Below are positions 53,421-61,523 of a stretch of 64,000 nucleotides of DNA, one piece after another. This DNA comes from Rouxiella sp. WC2420. Its GTDB lineage: Bacteria; Pseudomonadota; Gammaproteobacteria; Enterobacterales; Enterobacteriaceae. Location: the NCBI RefSeq assembly GCF_041200025.1, contig NZ_CP165628.1:1674001-1738000 (forward strand), in the 5' to 3' direction. Within the stretch, counting starts at the first letter, position 1, and every line of letters begins with the position of its first letter. Below the pieces are notes generated by a model. It made no database searches. It was not told where the DNA came from and saw only the letters and a list, made by a program, of their open reading frames with translations. Both the position numbers and the translations under genes were made by a program.

Positions 53421-54239
53421 TTAGAAAATCGAAACCGAGGCCGGGAACTGCCATTTTTTGATTAACTTTTGATAGCTGCCGTCTGCAACCATGTCTTTCA
53501 GGCCGGCTTCCAGCAGCGCTTTCATTTCACTGTCGCCCTTGCGCACGGCGAAGCCGATATGAGTGTCAGCCTCAAACTCTGGACCCGTGGTTTCAAAGGT
53601 ATCGCCTTTTTCGCTCAACAGCGCCACGGCGCCGGGAGTGGACAGATATTCGGCATCGGCACGTTTTTGCGCGACGGCCACTGCTGAATCGGTCGCAGCC
53701 GGGAAGGTCAGCACGTTGAGGCTGGATTTTTTGGCGTCTACGCATTTTTGGTTATCGGCGCGGGCCTGGCTTTCCTCGATTCCGCCAAGGGTCACCGCGA
53801 TAGTCTTGCCGCAAAGCGACAGGTCGCGACCGGTGATTTTCTCAGGGTTGCCCTTGGCGACGATCACTCGGCTGCCAATTTTCAGATAAGGCACGAAATC
53901 TACCTGTTGGGCGCGAGTAGGGTTGATGTACATCGCGGAGTTGATGACATCCAGACGTTTGCCCTGCAAGGCCGGGATCAGCCCTTTAAACTCCATCGAC
54001 ATTGGGGTCGGTTTAAGAGACAGCTTTTTCGACAATGCGGTGATCAAATCGATATCAAAGCCGGTGAGATTGCCATCTTTGGTAAATTCGAAAGGCATAA
54101 ACGTAGCTGCCGTGCCGTAGGTAAGTTCACCTTTACTCACCATTGCCGGGGCTGCCGCCTGACTCAGAAGTGGGAAACTCAGGCACATCGCGGCCAGAGA
54201 TAGGGCGGTATATCGACGCAAAAAAGATCTTTTCAGCAT
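53421..54239 (-). CDS. Periplasmic amino-acid-binding protein of the ABC transporter
   Basis: The 272-residue product is a family 3 solute-binding protein. It has a signal peptide (LSLAAMCLSFPLLSQAAA), the ligand-binding GTAATFMPFEFTKDGNLTGFDIDLITAL segment near residues 43-70, and FVPYLKIGSRVIVAKGNPEKI near 120. Two cysteines (SLCGKT, NQKCVDA) may form a disulfide. The ATG at 54239 has GGAG 7 bases upstream and is preferred to an ATG at 54251. It is the first gene of the operon and faces the GntR regulator across a 188-base control region. The ligand is not predictable beyond polar amino-acid-like. Confidence 0.93.
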   Translation of the reverse strand: MLKRSFLRRYTALSLAAMCLSFPLLSQAAAPAMVSKGELTYGTAATFMPFEFTKDGNLTGFDIDLITALSKKLSLKPTPMSMEFKGLIPALQGKRLDVINSAMYINPTRAQQVDFVPYLKIGSRVIVAKGNPEKITGRDLSLCGKTIAVTLGGIEESQARADNQKCVDAKKSSLNVLTFPAATDSAVAVAQKRADAEYLSTPGAVALLSEKGDTFETTGPEFEADTHIGFAVRKGDSEMKALLEAGLKDMVADGSYQKLIKKWQFPASVSIF

Positions 54240-54277
54240 GACAGGCTCCATTTTCTCACGAGCAGGATTGCTCTTTG

Positions 54278-54410
54278 TGTATCATTAAATACAATTAAAA
54301 TCGTGAGTCAAGGCTCTTTTATGGTGCATTAATGCACGATTTAGGGGCTTATTGTTCAGGCTTCACCATTTATGAACACTGTGATATTGTATATTAATCG
54401 CATTAAATAC
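54278..54410. promoter_or_regulatory. Candidate operator cluster between the ABC operon and gntR
   Basis: The control region holds TGTAT-CATTAA-ATACA (54278-54293), a perfect 14-base palindrome GTGCATTAATGCAC (54324-54337), and a second CATTAAATAC (54401-54410) identical to part of the first. GntR-type regulators often bind TNGTATNNNATACNA-like sites, so the TGTAT/ATACA element is a good candidate. Confidence 0.55.
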
Positions 54411-54427
54411 TTTAGGTGCCTGCTTTT

Positions 54428-55339
54428 ATGACACAAACAGCGACCGCCAGTGGAAGGCGTTTGGCCAACCAGATCCTTGACCTTATTCGTGAAGCAAAAT
54501 TTGAGCCAGGACACCATTTGCGTGAGCAACAGCTGGCTGATTTGGCTGGGGTATCCCGCACGCCGGTGCGTGGAGCACTCAAGTTACTCAGTGAGCTGGG
54601 CATTATCGAAGCCCGCCGTAATCAGGGCTTTTTCCTGCTCAAAGCGTATGACGAGTTACAGCGGATCAGCATTGATGTGCCAACCAGCAGCGACCAGGAG
54701 CTTTACGAGCAACTGGTGAAAGACCGCATTGCCGGCAAACTGCCTGATTCTTTAACTCAGATTGAAATTGCCCAACGCTATGACGCCGATCGCGGGGTGA
54801 TGTCTCGCACACTGTTGCGGCTTTCGGAAGACGGCCTGATCGCCCGTAACAAAGGGCACGGCTGGTCGTTCCTGCCGACTCTGAACAGTGAGGTCGCGCT
54901 GAGCAATGGTTACGGGTTTCGCCTGATGATCGAGCCGGGCGGGTTGGTATCTCCCAGTTTCCGTGCCGATAAAAGTGCGCTCAAGAGACTGCGTTTACAG
55001 CATATCTACCTGATTAATCACCCGGATATTCTCGGCGTTGATGGTCGACAGATTTTCGAAACCGATGCCACGTTCCACGAAATGCTCGCCGAGTTCAGCG
55101 GCAATATCTTTGTACTTCAGGCGATACAGCAGCAAAACCGGCTGCGTCGCCTGCTGGAATTTGGCTCTTATACCAACAAGCAGCGGGTGCGGGAATGGTG
55201 TCAGGAACACGTTGCCATTATTGATGCGGTGCTTGAAGAACGCATGGCGGAGGCTGCCGAAATGATGCGCAGTCACCTGCAGTCCGCTTATCAAATGGTG
55301 TTGAATAAAGTCAGCAAATCAAACGACAGAGGTATGTGA
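54428..55339 (+). CDS. GntR/FadR-type regulator with two winged helices
   Basis: The 303-residue product has a standard GntR winged helix at about residues 10-72 (HHLREQQLADLAGVSRTPVRGALKLLSELGI) and a second one at about 88-150 (LTQIEIAQRYDADRGVMSRTLLRLSEDGL). An FCD-like ligand domain follows from about 160 (RLMIEPGGLVSPSF, ETDATFHEMLAEFSGN, EHVAIIDAVLEERM). Most family members have one winged helix and about 230 residues, so this copy is unusual. It is divergent from the ABC/catabolic operon and overlaps the downstream SDR by one base, so it probably controls that operon in response to its substrate. The ATG at 54428 was chosen over a GTG at 54416. Confidence 0.83.
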   Translation: MTQTATASGRRLANQILDLIREAKFEPGHHLREQQLADLAGVSRTPVRGALKLLSELGIIEARRNQGFFLLKAYDELQRISIDVPTSSDQELYEQLVKDRIAGKLPDSLTQIEIAQRYDADRGVMSRTLLRLSEDGLIARNKGHGWSFLPTLNSEVALSNGYGFRLMIEPGGLVSPSFRADKSALKRLRLQHIYLINHPDILGVDGRQIFETDATFHEMLAEFSGNIFVLQAIQQQNRLRRLLEFGSYTNKQRVREWCQEHVAIIDAVLEERMAEAAEMMRSHLQSAYQMVLNKVSKSNDRGM

Positions 55340-56124
55340 TGGATTTTGGAATTACAGGACGCGTGGCGCTGGTAAGTGGCGCGGGCGGTGGATTAGGGCG
55401 CGCAATGGCGCTGTCGCTGGCAGCCGAGGGCGCAGTGATTGCCGTTTGTGGCCGCACCGAGGCGGCATTGATTGAAACTGCCGATATGATCAAGGCGCAG
55501 GGTGGCAAGGCCAAGGCTTTTGTGATGGACCTTACCCAGCCTGAAAAATTTGATGAAGTGCTGGCCGGTATTCACCAGTATCTGGGGCCGATTGGCATTC
55601 TGGTCAATAACTCCGGTGGGCCGCCGCCGTCAAAAGCCAGCGGCGTAGCGCCTGAGACCTGGGCTAAACAGTTTTCAACAATGGTAACTTCACTGATTGA
55701 ATTGACTGACAAAGTCCTGCCGGATATGCGCAGTCTGGGCTGGGGCCGCATCATCACCAGCACTTCCTCTGGCGTGGTCACTCCAATCCCGAATCTCGGA
55801 ATGTCGAACACTCTGCGCATGGCGCTGGTGGGTTGGTCAAAAACGCTGGCCAGTGAAGTCGCAAGCGAAGGCATTACCGTCAACGTTATTCTGCCGGGCA
55901 GGATTTCCACCAAACGTCTGGGCCAGCTCGATGAAGCTCGGGCAGGGCGCGAAGGCATTTCGGTTGCAGACGTGGCGCGCAAGAGTGCTGCGACTATCCC
56001 TGTCGGGCGATATGGTGAGCCAGAAGAATACGGTGCGGTAGCGGCATTTCTAGCCAGCCGTCAGGCGTCATACATGACCGGCTCGGTTATCCGCGTTGAT
56101 GGCGGCATGATCCCTTCAATCTAA
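55339..56124 (+). CDS. SDR-family oxidoreductase with atypical active site
   Basis: A Rossmann-fold short-chain dehydrogenase of 261 residues. The cofactor loop is SGAGGGLGRAMALSL near residue 15, NNSGGPPPSKASG near 92, and ITSTSSGVVTPIPN near 140 supplies the catalytic Ser. The usual Tyr-X-X-X-Lys is not present: the aligned text is GMSNTLRMALVGWSKTLA. The C-terminal GSVIRVDGGMIPSI is normal. A group of SDRs with a SN..R motif exists, so this may be a distinct branch. It is translated with gntR (TGATG overlap), and AGAGG lies before the ATG. The substrate is unknown. Confidence 0.85.
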   Translation: MDFGITGRVALVSGAGGGLGRAMALSLAAEGAVIAVCGRTEAALIETADMIKAQGGKAKAFVMDLTQPEKFDEVLAGIHQYLGPIGILVNNSGGPPPSKASGVAPETWAKQFSTMVTSLIELTDKVLPDMRSLGWGRIITSTSSGVVTPIPNLGMSNTLRMALVGWSKTLASEVASEGITVNVILPGRISTKRLGQLDEARAGREGISVADVARKSAATIPVGRYGEPEEYGAVAAFLASRQASYMTGSVIRVDGGMIPSI

Positions 56125-56142
56125 ATACTCCCCGCTTTATCA

Positions 56143-56172
56143 CTGCCGGATTCAGTACATCCGGCAGCTTTT
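56143..56172 (+). terminator. Rho-independent terminator after the SDR gene
   Basis: CTGCCGGAT (56143-56151) and ATCCGGCAG (56159-56167) form a perfect 9-base stem with a 7-base loop, followed by CTTTT. It lies 18 bases past the SDR stop. Confidence 0.92.
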
Positions 56173-56190
56173 GCCTAAGACCCATAAGTT

Positions 56191-56207
56191 TGCATTATGT
56201 TGGTGCA
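56191..56207 (+). promoter_or_regulatory. NtrC-binding site upstream of nac
   Basis: TGCATTATGTTGGTGCA matches the NtrC dyad TGCACC-N4-TGGTGCA at 11 of 13 defined positions. It lies about 150 bases upstream of the sigma-54 promoter, a normal enhancer distance. Confidence 0.8.
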
Positions 56208-56338
56208 CAACGCCTGTTTAATTATTAGACAAATTATTTGTTATTCTTGAGTTAGATACTATCAGCCTGCCGGTTTTTTCTTATTTTATAGATGATTAGA
56301 TGATTTTTTCATGAAAATTACTGAGTTAAATGCCTGAT

Positions 56339-56353
56339 TGGCCTTGATCTTGC
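56339..56353 (+). promoter_or_regulatory. Sigma-54 promoter of nac
   Basis: TGGCCTTGATCTTGC carries the GG (-24) and GC (-12) pairs with exact 10-base spacing between them, matching TGGCAC-N5-TTGC. With the NtrC site upstream it predicts nitrogen-limited transcription of nac, as known for enterobacterial nac. Confidence 0.8.
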
Positions 56354-56475
56354 TTTGTTAATTAACATGTTCCGACGAACAAAGTATTCGCGGAAATTAT
56401 GATAAAGACATTTTGCTTCAGTCAGGGGCAGCCCTTTTCCAGTTTCTATATCTACCAGGATCGATGGAGACAGAC

Positions 56476-57405
56476 ATGAATCTCAGACGCTTAAAGTACT
56501 TCGTGAAAATCGTCGATATCGGCAGTCTCACGCAGGCCGCAGATGTGTTGCATATCGCTCAACCGGCCCTGAGCCAGCAATTGGCGACGCTAGAAGGGGA
56601 GCTGAAACAGCAACTGCTGGTTCGCACCAAGCGCGGCGTGACACCTACAGAAGCCGGTAATATTCTTTATGCCCACGCTCAGACAATCTTGCGCCAGTGT
56701 GAACAGGCCCATAGCGCGGTAAACTGTGCCGGTCTGGCCTTGAACGGACAAGTTTCGGTTGGCATGGCACCGGGCACGGCGGCATCGCTGCTGGCACTGC
56801 CATTGTTACAGGCTGTCCGCCAACAGCATCCGGGCATCTTATTGTATTTGAATGAAAATTTTGGCAGCGAACTGACCGAGCAAACAGTCAATGGTCGTAT
56901 GGATATGGCGGTGTTATACGGTAATAAAGCCATTCCGGGGCTGTCATTTGTGCCGCTGATTAAAGAAGACCTTTATCTGGTTGCGACCAATACCGTGCCT
57001 AATCCGGGCAAATATATTGAACTTAACGACGTCGCTAAACTGAATCTGTTTTTGCCACGCACTCATGACGTTTTGCGCAAGCTGGTGGATGACGCGATGG
57101 CATTAAGAAGACTGTCGGCGAAAGTGATTGGCGAAATCGAGTCCGCCAGCACGCTGACTCAGGCGATTGCCAGCGGTCTTGGCGCGACGATTTTGCCAGA
57201 ATCGGCGGCTCGCGCGATTGTTGGACCAGCCAACGCCTGGATGTCTTGCATTAACAGCCCATCAATTCAGGCTCCGCTCTCGTTGTGCGTTTCCGATCAT
57301 TTGCCGCTATCGCAACCGGCACAGGCAGTCCAAAAAATACTGCTGGCGCTGGTGGCGGAAGGCCGTGAGCGTGAAGAAGCCAGGCCGCTGTTGGCGGTTG
57401 GTTAA
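56476..57405 (+). CDS. nac: Nac, nitrogen assimilation control LysR regulator
   Basis: Nac couples sigma-70 operons for poor nitrogen sources to nitrogen limitation and represses glutamate synthesis genes. The 309-residue product begins MNLRRLKYFVKIVDIGSLTQ with the LysR helix-turn-helix (AADVLHIAQPALSQQLATLE) almost as in E. coli and Klebsiella Nac, and keeps RTKRGVTPTEAG and IGEIESASTLTQAIASGLGATILPESAAR. The frame is open to 56413, but the ATG at 56476 with GGAG upstream fits the family start. The sigma-54 promoter and NtrC site upstream support the name. It is convergent with lsrK, 10 bases from its stop. Confidence 0.93.
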   Translation: MNLRRLKYFVKIVDIGSLTQAADVLHIAQPALSQQLATLEGELKQQLLVRTKRGVTPTEAGNILYAHAQTILRQCEQAHSAVNCAGLALNGQVSVGMAPGTAASLLALPLLQAVRQQHPGILLYLNENFGSELTEQTVNGRMDMAVLYGNKAIPGLSFVPLIKEDLYLVATNTVPNPGKYIELNDVAKLNLFLPRTHDVLRKLVDDAMALRRLSAKVIGEIESASTLTQAIASGLGATILPESAARAIVGPANAWMSCINSPSIQAPLSLCVSDHLPLSQPAQAVQKILLALVAEGREREEARPLLAVG

Positions 57406-57415
57406 TACTTAATTC

Positions 57416-59008
57416 TTATAGCCCTGGCGCCTTCCACATCGAGGTCGTCAGGCCGCTGTCTACCAGAGTCAACTGATCGGCATAAACCGCCTGCCAGTTG
57501 GCTTTTTGTTTTATATAAGCTTGATGATTCTGTTCATCTGGCTGATATTCCCGCTCCCAGCTCACCAACGCCTCGCCCGTTTCCGCCAAAGATGTGTAAA
57601 GGCCAGCCGCCACGCCTGCGGCAATCGCACAGCCCAGCGCCGTAGCCTCTTTGACTTGTGGAACTTTTACCGGTTTGCCGGTCACATCGCTGAGGATCTG
57701 GCTCCATAACTTGCCTTTGGAACCGCCTCCGGCAAACACCAGAGATGACGCTTTGACGCCGGAAAATCCGGCAATCAGCTCTAAATTACAGGCTGAAACG
57801 ATCGCTGCATTCTCCTCTAAAGCGCGAAATAAGGTCTGTCGATTGCACCGTTGTGGATCAATCGACAAATTAATAAATGATGGCGCGGCGTGATACCAGC
57901 TCTTAAAGTGCATGGCATCGGAGAAAATTGGCGTTACGCCCCACGATCCCACCGGTACTCGCGCAGCCATATCCTCGAGTAGGCTATAGGTATCGACGCC
58001 AAGGCGTTCGGCAAGCCCTTTTTCCTCTGAACAAAAGGCATCGCGGAACCAGCGCATGGTGAGTCCGGTGAAGAAACTGATGCATTCCGCCTGTGCCATT
58101 CCGGGGATTACGTGCGGATTAATGCGAATATTCATTTCCGGATCGGTAATCGGGCGAGGAAGATTGACCACCTGTTGCCAGAATGTGCCGCCTAGCACCG
58201 CCGTTTGTCCAGGATGAACCAAACCTAATCCTAGCGAGCCGAGCTGGACATCGCCACCGCCGACACCCACTGGCGTGCCGGCCAGCAGTCCACATTGTTC
58301 GGCACTTTGTGCAGTAATCCTTCCTAATCGGCTGCCGGTTTCCAGCACCGGCGACAGGATATCGGCGCGTAAACCCGCCAATTCAAGCAATTGCGGATGC
58401 CACTGCCGGGTCTCGAGGCTGAGCATGCCGGTAGTTCCGGCGTTGGAAGGATCTACCGCGAGCTCGCCGGTCAACATATAGGCGAGCCAGTCGCTGATCA
58501 TGGTCAGGGTTGCCGCCTCGCGATAAATATCGGGCCGATGATGGGCCAGCCACAGCAGGCGAGGCATGGCGCCCAGCGCCAGCGTTTGTCCCGAATGATG
58601 ATAGGCTTCCCGTTCGAACTCGCCGTCGTGGATTTCTTTGAGTTCAATGACCTCGCGACTGGCGCGAGAATCCACATTGGCACAGGCCCAAATCGGCTCG
58701 CCCGATTTGTTATAAAGAACAATCCCTTCGCGCATTGAAGAGGCCGCTACCGAGGCAATAGCGGATGCGGGAAGCTGAGCGGCGGCCAATGCCTGACGAA
58801 TACAGCGACAGGTAAGCTGCCAGTTTTTTTGCAGATCAAACTCCATGGATCCCGGGACGTCAGACAGCGGATTGTGCTGCCATTCAGTCTGACCAACGGC
58901 AATCTGCTGTCCTTCAAGAGAAAAAATCACCGCACGAATACTGCCAGTGCCGGCATCGAGCGCCATAAGATATGAGGCATGGTTAGACGTGTTTCTTAAT
59001 AAGCTCAT
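57416..59008 (-). CDS. lsrK: LsrK, autoinducer-2 kinase
   Basis: LsrK phosphorylates the signal AI-2 (from DPD) in the cytoplasm, trapping it and creating the inducer of the Lsr system. The 530-residue product has the same length as E. coli LsrK and matches it throughout: [20 protein letters not shown] near residue 14, [11 protein letters not shown] near 90, [22 protein letters not shown] near 172, [14 protein letters not shown] near 275 and [16 protein letters not shown] near 422, the FGGY-kinase ATP site. The lsrR regulator and lsrACDB transporter are not beside it. It is divergent from lsrG. Confidence 0.95.
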   Translation of the reverse strand: MSLLRNTSNHASYLMALDAGTGSIRAVIFSLEGQQIAVGQTEWQHNPLSDVPGSMEFDLQKNWQLTCRCIRQALAAAQLPASAIASVAASSMREGIVLYNKSGEPIWACANVDSRASREVIELKEIHDGEFEREAYHHSGQTLALGAMPRLLWLAHHRPDIYREAATLTMISDWLAYMLTGELAVDPSNAGTTGMLSLETRQWHPQLLELAGLRADILSPVLETGSRLGRITAQSAEQCGLLAGTPVGVGGGDVQLGSLGLGLVHPGQTAVLGGTFWQQVVNLPRPITDPEMNIRINPHVIPGMAQAECISFFTGLTMRWFRDAFCSEEKGLAERLGVDTYSLLEDMAARVPVGSWGVTPIFSDAMHFKSWYHAAPSFINLSIDPQRCNRQTLFRALEENAAIVSACNLELIAGFSGVKASSLVFAGGGSKGKLWSQILSDVTGKPVKVPQVKEATALGCAIAAGVAAGLYTSLAETGEALVSWEREYQPDEQNHQAYIKQKANWQAVYADQLTLVDSGLTTSMWKAPGL

Positions 59009-59218
59009 TATATTTTCTCTTTAGACTGAGCGCAGCTTGCCCTTAATTAATACTGGGCGCAGATCCGCTGGCATAACAATTATTTGCGCGGAAAGTTTGT
59101 TAATTGTGATGTAGCTGGCATTTCCATCATCGATGGCAAAGCACAAATTATTACGCAACTAGACTTTGTGTATTAATCACTGTGATTGTCATGTGACTGA
59201 AACGATAAGGAGAGAGAG

Positions 59219-59512
59219 ATGGAAGTAACGATGGTCGAAATCAACGTAAAAGCCGATAAAATTGACGAGTTTTTAAGCGTGTTCAAACTCAACCATCTTG
59301 GTGCTTTGCAGGAACCAGGTAATTTACGCTTCGACGTTTTACAAGATGAAAATATTGCGACCCGCTTTTACATCTATGAGGCCTATCGCGATATCGCAGC
59401 GGTCAACTTACACAAGAAAACGCCTCACTATCTTGCCTGTGTCGATGCGCTTGAATCGTTGATGACTGAGCCACGCAAGAAAACCAGCTTTAAGGGGGTC
59501 TATCCTGAATAG
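59219..59512 (+). CDS. lsrG: LsrG, phospho-AI-2 isomerase
   Basis: LsrG isomerises phospho-AI-2 to end the signal, the step after LsrK. The 97-residue ABM-fold protein matches E. coli LsrG from end to end: [47 protein letters not shown] and [19 protein letters not shown], with the active-site His in KTPHY. An AAGGAG precedes the ATG at 59219. It is divergent from lsrK; the 210-base space between them should hold the control region. lsrF is not present in the window. Confidence 0.94.
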   Translation: MEVTMVEINVKADKIDEFLSVFKLNHLGALQEPGNLRFDVLQDENIATRFYIYEAYRDIAAVNLHKKTPHYLACVDALESLMTEPRKKTSFKGVYPE

Positions 59513-59580
59513 AGTGGCAAGAAAGCGGCTGTATGCCGATCTTTGTATGGGTTTAAAGTAATATAATTAACTGCTATAAC

Positions 59581-59616
59581 ACGCTGATCTTCTACTGCTG
59601 AAGGATCGGCGTTTTT
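59581..59616 (+). terminator. Terminator after lsrG
   Basis: ACGCTGATCTT (59581-59591) pairs with AAGGATCGGCGT (59601-59612), with one bulged/mismatched position, around a short loop and is followed by TTTT. Confidence 0.8.
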
Positions 59617-59779
59617 ATTGTTAATTACATAACTAATAAATATATTCATGTTGTGAATGTTAAGTGTCTTTTCTAATTTTAGTTAATATATTAAGGTTTT
59701 TTTTCTGGCTGTTAATATAATACTCAGATATTGTTTTTGCGTATACAAGTAATATCACTACGTAATGGAAGACGCAAAA

Positions 59780-60439
59780 ATGTTAGAATTTACCGATGTA
59801 AAATATGAAGATTTATCCAGTGAGCAATCTAATGAAATTTACACCGTAAGAAAAGCTGTATTTAAAGACAGGCTTGACTGGAAAGTAAACTGTAGTGAGG
59901 GAAAGGAGTTTGATCAGTACGACAATAGTAAAACAACTTACATTTTTGGCCGGCAAAATCAATCTCTCATTTGTAGCCTAAGGTTTATAGAAACCCGGCA
60001 CCCCACGATGATTATGAACACTTTCCTTCCTTATTTTAAAAATATTCATATCCCTGACGGTAATTTTTTAGAATCGAGTCGGTTTTTTATTGATAAAGAT
60101 AGGCTAAAACAATCGACAGTTTGTAATGAGCCAGTTTGCTTAATGCTTTTTTTGGCTAAAATAAACTATGCCCAGTCACGCGGCTATGAGGGAATTTACG
60201 CCATTGTAAGCCACTCTATGTTGAAAATAGTTAAGATGTCGGGTTGGAAAATAGATGTGGTTGAGCGAGGCATTTCTGAGAAAACAGCCGCTGTTTATTT
60301 GATATTTATGCCGACGGACAAACTGAATCAACAGATTTTGATTAATAATATACAGCAGCAAAGCTGGTTACGTAGCGATACCTTAGACTCCTGGCCTTTA
60401 TCATTCCATCCCAAAGAGCAGTGGAGTAATAAGATGTAG
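59780..60439 (+). CDS. LuxI-family acyl-homoserine-lactone synthase
   Basis: LuxI enzymes make N-acyl-homoserine lactones from S-adenosylmethionine and acyl-ACP. The 219-residue product has the family size and invariant residues: Arg, Phe and Trp in VRKAVFKDRLDWKV near residue 24, two Asp in EFDQYDNSK near 45, Arg in SLRFIETRHP near 66, and Glu/Arg in FLESSRFFID near 97. It belongs to the EsaI/YenI/SpnI-like group by overall look. The ATG at 59780, 8 bases after GGAAG, is preferred to an upstream ATG. It is convergent with a luxR-type gene and overlaps it by 39 bases. I found no clear lux box upstream. Confidence 0.93.
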   Translation: MLEFTDVKYEDLSSEQSNEIYTVRKAVFKDRLDWKVNCSEGKEFDQYDNSKTTYIFGRQNQSLICSLRFIETRHPTMIMNTFLPYFKNIHIPDGNFLESSRFFIDKDRLKQSTVCNEPVCLMLFLAKINYAQSRGYEGIYAIVSHSMLKIVKMSGWKIDVVERGISEKTAAVYLIFMPTDKLNQQILINNIQQQSWLRSDTLDSWPLSFHPKEQWSNKM

Positions 60440-61138
60440 CTCATTCGCTATCTTGATACCTTGTCGAATGTTATTGACTCCCATTTTTTTAAGCGCATTG
60501 CCGGTATGAAATTTCACTGTAGGTAGTTTTATATCAAGTATTGTTGCTATCTCATTATAAGTTTTGCCCAGACTGGCATAATAAAGGACTTCATTTTCAC
60601 GTTTTGAAAACACTTGAGAGATGTCGTCCTTATCGGCAACCACCGGCGTGTCATTATAAAGTGAGATCAGTTTGTCGTGGACTTTCAGCAACAACATTTG
60701 CAGATGCTCTTTGTGTGCGTCAAAGATAAAATCCGAATGGCTTTTATCTTGTGCGTTGGTCATTAATGAAAGTATGGAAAGATTATTGCTGGGGTCGTGA
60801 ACCATAAAAGTGTAGCCGCTGATAATATTGTAATTTTTAGCTATATTAAAAACTTTTGGCAGTTTCATACTGTAATTTATCATGATATTCTCATCCCATG
60901 AGAAAGGCAGGACGTGATTTAATGCTGTAATTAGTACGGGGTCAGTAAGCTGATATTTATTTTTGGCATAGAGCTCGAACCAGGCATCTTTATTAGTAAT
61001 GATTGTGAGATCTATGGGGTTTTTTTTATTCATTATTCCATAGGCATAGTGAATTCCTTGATAAATGCTTAATTGTTCATTCAGCGTTTTTTTAATTTCT
61101 TCATTAATGGCCAAGTTCTTAAAGCTAGAATGTCTCAT
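60401..61138 (-). CDS. LuxR-family quorum-sensing regulator
   Basis: The 245-residue product has an N-terminal autoinducer-binding domain (about 20-165) with the conserved Trp, Tyr, Asp-Pro and Trp of WFELYAKNKYQLTDPVLI and LPFSWDEN, and a C-terminal helix-turn-helix (about 178-235; FSKRENEVLYYASLGKTYNE, TVKFHTGNALKKMGV). It is encoded tail to tail with the luxI-type gene and overlaps it by 39 bases, the arrangement of EsaR/ExpR/YenR-type regulators that act as apo-repressors. Repression lifted by AHL is therefore likely but is an inference. The gene is AT-rich like its partner. Confidence 0.93.
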   Translation of the reverse strand: MRHSSFKNLAINEEIKKTLNEQLSIYQGIHYAYGIMNKKNPIDLTIITNKDAWFELYAKNKYQLTDPVLITALNHVLPFSWDENIMINYSMKLPKVFNIAKNYNIISGYTFMVHDPSNNLSILSLMTNAQDKSHSDFIFDAHKEHLQMLLLKVHDKLISLYNDTPVVADKDDISQVFSKRENEVLYYASLGKTYNEIATILDIKLPTVKFHTGNALKKMGVNNIRQGIKIANELHLITPLLFGME

Positions 61139-61523
61139 TATGAAAGCCTATTGAATAAATATATTGAAACTATAATCTATTTCCAGGTGCGAAAGAACAA
61201 GAAATTTCATGGTTTTAAAAAATCAAATAAAAATTTACGACCTGATGTTAAATGTTAATTAAATTGATGCCAGTAATTAGATTGTTATTGGAAAATAGTC
61301 ATCACAATGAAAAGCACTGTATGCTGCCAAACTAAAAATTTAGGCGGCGATCAAATGTTTGATGTATTGGTCGTTAGAGACAAGTTGGAGCAGCCCTAAA
61401 AATGGCCTCGGGACTGAGGCATTTGATAAAGTTATTTTGTCGCGCGGGTCAGACCCTTTAGACTAATTTTCATTTGGCAGGGTTCTTTGAATTTGCGAAC
61501 GGCTTTGAAATCTGCAACGGATT
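61139..61523. other. Intergenic region, no gene found
   Basis: Between the luxR-type and MFS genes I see no supported gene, only AT-rich sequence that should contain the luxR promoter. No lux box or terminator with a clear T-run was found by eye. Confidence 0.5.

Noticed and set aside
47377..54239. Calling the operon an ectoine degradation cluster
   Set aside because: Only the M24 protein resembles DoeA; the other expected ectoine catabolic genes are absent and the M20, enolase-superfamily and DapA-like members do not belong to that pathway.
59640..59779. lux box upstream of luxI
   Set aside because: I found no 20-base dyad close to the lux or EsaR-box consensus.
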